The notes under the pieces are model-generated. The model was given only the letters and a program-made list of their open reading frames with translations, was not told the DNA's origin and searched no databases. The translations under genes and the position numbers were made by a program. From the NCBI GenBank assembly GCA_002077065.1, contig NAJO01000006.1, positions 744,001-808,000 on the forward strand: a stretch of DNA of 64,000 bases, in the 5' to 3' direction. This document shows, piece after piece, positions 60,928-64,000 of this stretch; the stretch's first letter is position 1; every line of letters begins with the position of its first letter. Origin of the DNA: Cryoendolithus antarcticus. Its lineage: Eukaryota; Ascomycota; Dothideomycetes; Cladosporiales; Cladosporiaceae.

Positions 60928-62067
60928 ATGCAAAGGGCCTACCAAGTACTTCGTCAGACATATTTCCAAGCATCGCGACTACAAGCACGCAGCATGGCGA
61001 CAGCAGCAAAGACGAAGGTAGCAATACTAGACGACTACGGCGGCATCGCAAAGGACCACTTCGATAGCATCAACAATGCCGAAGTATCCTCGTTCCCCGA
61101 GACTCTCGACCCTGGCTCGTCCGACGGCCGCGATCAGCTCGTCGAGCGCCTCAAGTCCTTTCAGATCATCAGCACCATGCGCGAACGAACGCCATTCAAG
61201 TCGGATCTCCTGTCTCAGCTACCTAACCTGAAGCTTCTTCTCACCACTGGCGTCCGCAACGCCTCGCTCGATCTGGACTGGGCAGCAAAGCACGAAATCG
61301 TCGTCGCAGGCACCACAGGTGCGAAGCCAGGAGATCCGGACCATTCGAAGGACACGCATCTGCCTCCTCCACCAGGTTACGACTCCACAACGCAACACAC
61401 TTGGGCGTTAATACTCAGCTTAGCGAGCAGAATCCCGCATGATGATGCTGCTTTGCAGACTAAGCCGAAGCAATGGCAGTCTGGGTACGCTGTTGCACTT
61501 GGTGGTAAAACACTTGGACTTTGTGGTCTGGGTAAGCTAGGTACAACGACAGCTCGCATTGGTGCTCTGACGTTCGGCATGAGAATTATTGCGTGGAGCG
61601 AGAGTCTTACACAAGAGAAAGCTGATGCCGCGGCGAAGACTGCTGGTCTGCCTGCGGGAACTTTCAAGGCCGTGTCGAAGGAAGAGCTGTTCCGGCAGGC
61701 GGATGTGGTCAGTGTTCACTACGTCCTATCAGATCGAAGCCGTGGCATCGTAGGCAAAGAGGAGCTGTCGCAGATGAAGTCAAGTGCGATGCTAGTGAAC
61801 AGCTCTCGAGGTCCCTTGATTGATGAGGACGCGCTGTATGATGCACTGGACAGAGGCGCCATCAGGGGTGCCGCGCTTGATGTCTGGTGGCAAGAGCCGC
61901 TGCCCGCTGATAGTCGTTGGCGGAGCTACAGTGGCAAGTCTGAGCTGGTCAGAAGTCCACATATGGGCTATGTCAACGCTGATACGATGAACGTCTGGTA
62001 TGCCGAGCAAGCTGAGAATGTTCGTCGGTTTTTAGCAGGTGAACAGATACTGAACCGCATCAATTGA
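60928..62067 (+). CDS. D-isomer-specific 2-hydroxyacid dehydrogenase
   Basis: NAD(P)-dependent oxidoreductase, 379 aa, single exon from ATG 60928. The N-terminal ~22 residues are Arg/Gln-rich and may be a mitochondrial presequence; a second ATG (MATAAKTK) could give a cytosolic form. The substrate domain starts KVAILDDYGGIA; the cofactor motif is GLCGLGKLG; NSSRGPLIDEDAL, a WQEPLP glutamate and the SPHMGY histidine complete the catalytic set, with Arg in TGVRNASLD. Related to phosphoglycerate and glyoxylate/hydroxypyruvate reductases; substrate unknown. Confidence 0.9.
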   Translation: MQRAYQVLRQTYFQASRLQARSMATAAKTKVAILDDYGGIAKDHFDSINNAEVSSFPETLDPGSSDGRDQLVERLKSFQIISTMRERTPFKSDLLSQLPNLKLLLTTGVRNASLDLDWAAKHEIVVAGTTGAKPGDPDHSKDTHLPPPPGYDSTTQHTWALILSLASRIPHDDAALQTKPKQWQSGYAVALGGKTLGLCGLGKLGTTTARIGALTFGMRIIAWSESLTQEKADAAAKTAGLPAGTFKAVSKEELFRQADVVSVHYVLSDRSRGIVGKEELSQMKSSAMLVNSSRGPLIDEDALYDALDRGAIRGAALDVWWQEPLPADSRWRSYSGKSELVRSPHMGYVNADTMNVWYAEQAENVRRFLAGEQILNRIN

Positions 62068-63162
62068 ATTTCTGCCTTGCGATCAAATTCATAGCCCTTT
62101 ACTTCCAATTGCCATCTCGCCAACGATGCCGTGCGAGTACTGCGACTCGCTCCTGGATACTTGAATTTCGGTGGATGCTCGACACAGTTTGAGGGACTGC
62201 AAGCGAGGTGACGTCGCCGGCAACTGCAGCCGACGCACTGTCAACCCGTTCGCTACGAGCCGCTGCGGCAACAACGCCCGATGGCGTACCCCCGCACCCT
62301 GGGAGCAGATCACTCGATCTCATCTGCTCATCCTTGTCCGCCCAGTCATGATCGTGGTCTCGTCGTGAACCTGATACAGACGCGCCTTGAGAAAGCGCGT
62401 GGGACGCAGATTATGTCCATGGAAAGACAGCCAATAATGCAGTTATAGCTAGGTCGTGCAGTGGCGTGCGGAGTCGGTGCTGCTTCTGGAACGGCGTCGG
62501 ATGAAGGGTCGTCTGACAAAGTCGCAGGCAGGCACGCGCAGGAACCGTACCGATGGAGGATGCAGGCTGGGCGGGAGCAAAGCGCACTGGGAGGCGTTTC
62601 TTGACGTGAGAAGTTGGGGACGGCCTCATAGCAATTGATGAGGCCACGAGTGTTGCATTCAGTCGCCTCATGTGCCTTGTTGTCTCCACATGGCCTTCAA
62701 AAAGTCGCCATGCTTCGCGCGGGCTCTATTACCAAGATTCATCGTGAGCGACGGATGTTGGCATCCATGTCTTCAACTCCCAATACAGCCAGAAGTGGGT
62801 CCCGCATTGGTACATTCAGCCCTCCGCCTCGACCTTCGAGCATGACCGTCCTGCTCTGTGTTGCAGTTTCTCATACCACATTCGCTGCCTTTCTTTGCCG
62901 CCTTATTATTGCTATTCTTTAGTCTATTCGTCACGATCTGTCAATCAGCATTGCCTTGCCCTGTTTTACATTGCCTGCACTGGAGAGGCAAACATTACAG
63001 GCGAGCCTATCCCAGCGGACCGTGATCCGTCAAGACAATAGATTGGACCGACAAGCGGCTACTTTGCTTGGTCAGATTCCAGTGACGAGTGCATTCCATG
63101 GAGAATCGTAGTAGACGTTCGACTGTCTCTGGTGTGCATTCATAGCAGTGGCTATCGACGCT
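62068..63162. other. Intergenic, promoter side of the ELL-like gene
   Basis: About 1.1 kb. Many short frames on both strands, none convincing. No tRNA-like or repeated structure noticed. Confidence 0.4.
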
Positions 63163-64000
63163 ATGGCTGCCCCTACCACTGCCATTATGCTGCATGGCGC
63201 CGGAGGGAGCGGAACTTCGTCCAAGCATGGCTCTCGGATTGCCATACAGCTTCGGCTGTCTCATCGCACACTCAAGGACATACGAGAGACTGCGAGGGAC
63301 AAAGGTTCAGTGCAGCTCGTGACTGGAATGCAGCCAGTAGGTCGGCACAGTACACTCATGCTGTGGATGAATGCTAAAGGCAGCGTACAGAAACTTCGCT
63401 TGGGCAACCGATCTATGGATGTCAACATTGTGCCCAGTACATACACGAGCGAGCTGTACACATCTCCCACCGCGACCGACCTCAACTTCGAAGCCAATAT
63501 CGCATATCAGGGCAAGCTTCATGATCTGCCGAAGGCCATAGACACTGTTGGAGCGGACGATGCACTGGCAACGTTGCAGAACACCATTGCTAGCTACAAC
63601 GAGGAGAAGAAAGCCAAAGCCACGACCATCACGGATCGGGTGCTCCCTGAGTTCAAAAGCCGGTTCGAAGCCGCAAAGAAGCAAAAGCGTGGTGGACTGC
63701 TGAGTATGGGGCCTGTCTCGGGTGCTTCCAGTCCAGCGTTGAGCGGTTTGGGTACGCCTTCAGTTGAACCGACGGTCACCTCAGCACCGACCGGGACCGC
63801 TCTTAAGCTTCAGGCCATGCGTACAGCCGTCATACATCTTCTGGCCATGGCAGCTGTTACCACCGATGCGATCATGGGGAAGACGCGTATACCGAGAGCA
63901 GATTTAGATAAGATATTGAGCAAGCTAGGCCAGCAACAGGATGGAACATGGAGGCTCTTGGATAGGATGTACAAAGAATTGGATGTATGGACCTTTGGGT
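63163..64000 (+). CDS. ELL-like RNA polymerase II elongation factor, 5' part
   Basis: The frame is open from ATG 63163 to the window end (279 codons), so the gene is cut by the boundary. The N-terminal part (RIAIQLRLSHRTLKDIRETA, SVQKLRLGNRSMDVNIVPST, ELYTSPTATDLNFEANIAYQG, then ANIAYQGKLHDLPKAIDTVG) matches the ELL N-domain layout of fungi, in which a lysine-rich helix follows. Residues about 218 onward (ALKLQAMRTAVIHLLAMAAV, TTDAIMGKTRIPRADLDKIL, GTWRLLDRMYKELDVWTFG) fit the winged helix that follows. ELL acts with EAF-type partners to suppress polymerase II pausing; family identity is by pattern. Confidence 0.7.
   Translation, partial: MAAPTTAIMLHGAGGSGTSSKHGSRIAIQLRLSHRTLKDIRETARDKGSVQLVTGMQPVGRHSTLMLWMNAKGSVQKLRLGNRSMDVNIVPSTYTSELYTSPTATDLNFEANIAYQGKLHDLPKAIDTVGADDALATLQNTIASYNEEKKAKATTITDRVLPEFKSRFEAAKKQKRGGLLSMGPVSGASSPALSGLGTPSVEPTVTSAPTGTALKLQAMRTAVIHLLAMAAVTTDAIMGKTRIPRADLDKILSKLGQQQDGTWRLLDRMYKELDVWTFG

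Overview
The window is a fungal nuclear chromosome segment. Genes are closely spaced on both strands, introns are short (about 49-140 nt, almost all GT-AG), and the families include fungal Zn(2)-Cys(6) regulators, a fasciclin/GPI protein, UTP11, RTC3, an STB6-like protein and a cytochrome-type D-lactate dehydrogenase. Together these indicate a filamentous ascomycete (Pezizomycotina). Dothideomycetes is my best guess and is inference only. Exon borders below were found by eye from splice signals, frame continuity and protein sense.

Layout. 1-6.4 kb: a Zn2Cys6 factor, a two-domain fasciclin protein and a SRPBCC-fold protein. 6.7-21.3 kb: the most notable region. A sugar-type MFS transporter gene (minus strand, start 17789, end 6721) is split by a 9287-bp Ty3/gypsy LTR retrotransposon (7164-16450). 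The 157-bp LTRs differ at one base, a CCGAAA target duplication flanks the element, and removing the element restores an unbroken 531-codon transporter. Divergent to the transporter lies a dihydrodipicolinate-synthase-family aldolase, followed tail-to-tail by a Zn2Cys6 regulator. The trio looks like a small catabolic cluster whose importer has been knocked out.

The retrotransposon encodes a Gag-protease protein (915 aa) and an RT-RNase H-integrase protein (1805 aa). Its Pol carries about 840 residues between RNase H and integrase. That spacer holds a four-cysteine ribbon, two GATA-like CX4CX17CX2C units and three tandem C-H-C-C-H-CC modules. A related module sits in Gag. This is the best candidate here for something not yet described.

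21.7-33.5 kb: an orphan membrane protein, D-lactate dehydrogenase, a small membrane protein, a ketopantoate-reductase-type enzyme, an acetolactate-decarboxylase-like protein that appears to lack the zinc histidines, an SDR and a copper amine oxidase. 33.7-46 kb: a sterol-glucosyltransferase-like protein with VPS13-like and ubiquitin-interacting segments, an orphan, a protein with F-box-like and UBA-like ends, RTC3, an STB6-like protein and a small F-box-like protein. 46-49 kb: a probably decaying gene of unknown family. 49-64 kb: UTP11, a short coiled-coil protein, three conserved or orphan nuclear-type proteins (one with an AT-hook and an internal duplication), a class V aminotransferase, a small 2EXR-like protein, a D-2-hydroxyacid dehydrogenase, and the 5' part of an ELL-like elongation factor running off the end. 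I saw no tRNA, rRNA or CRISPR array.
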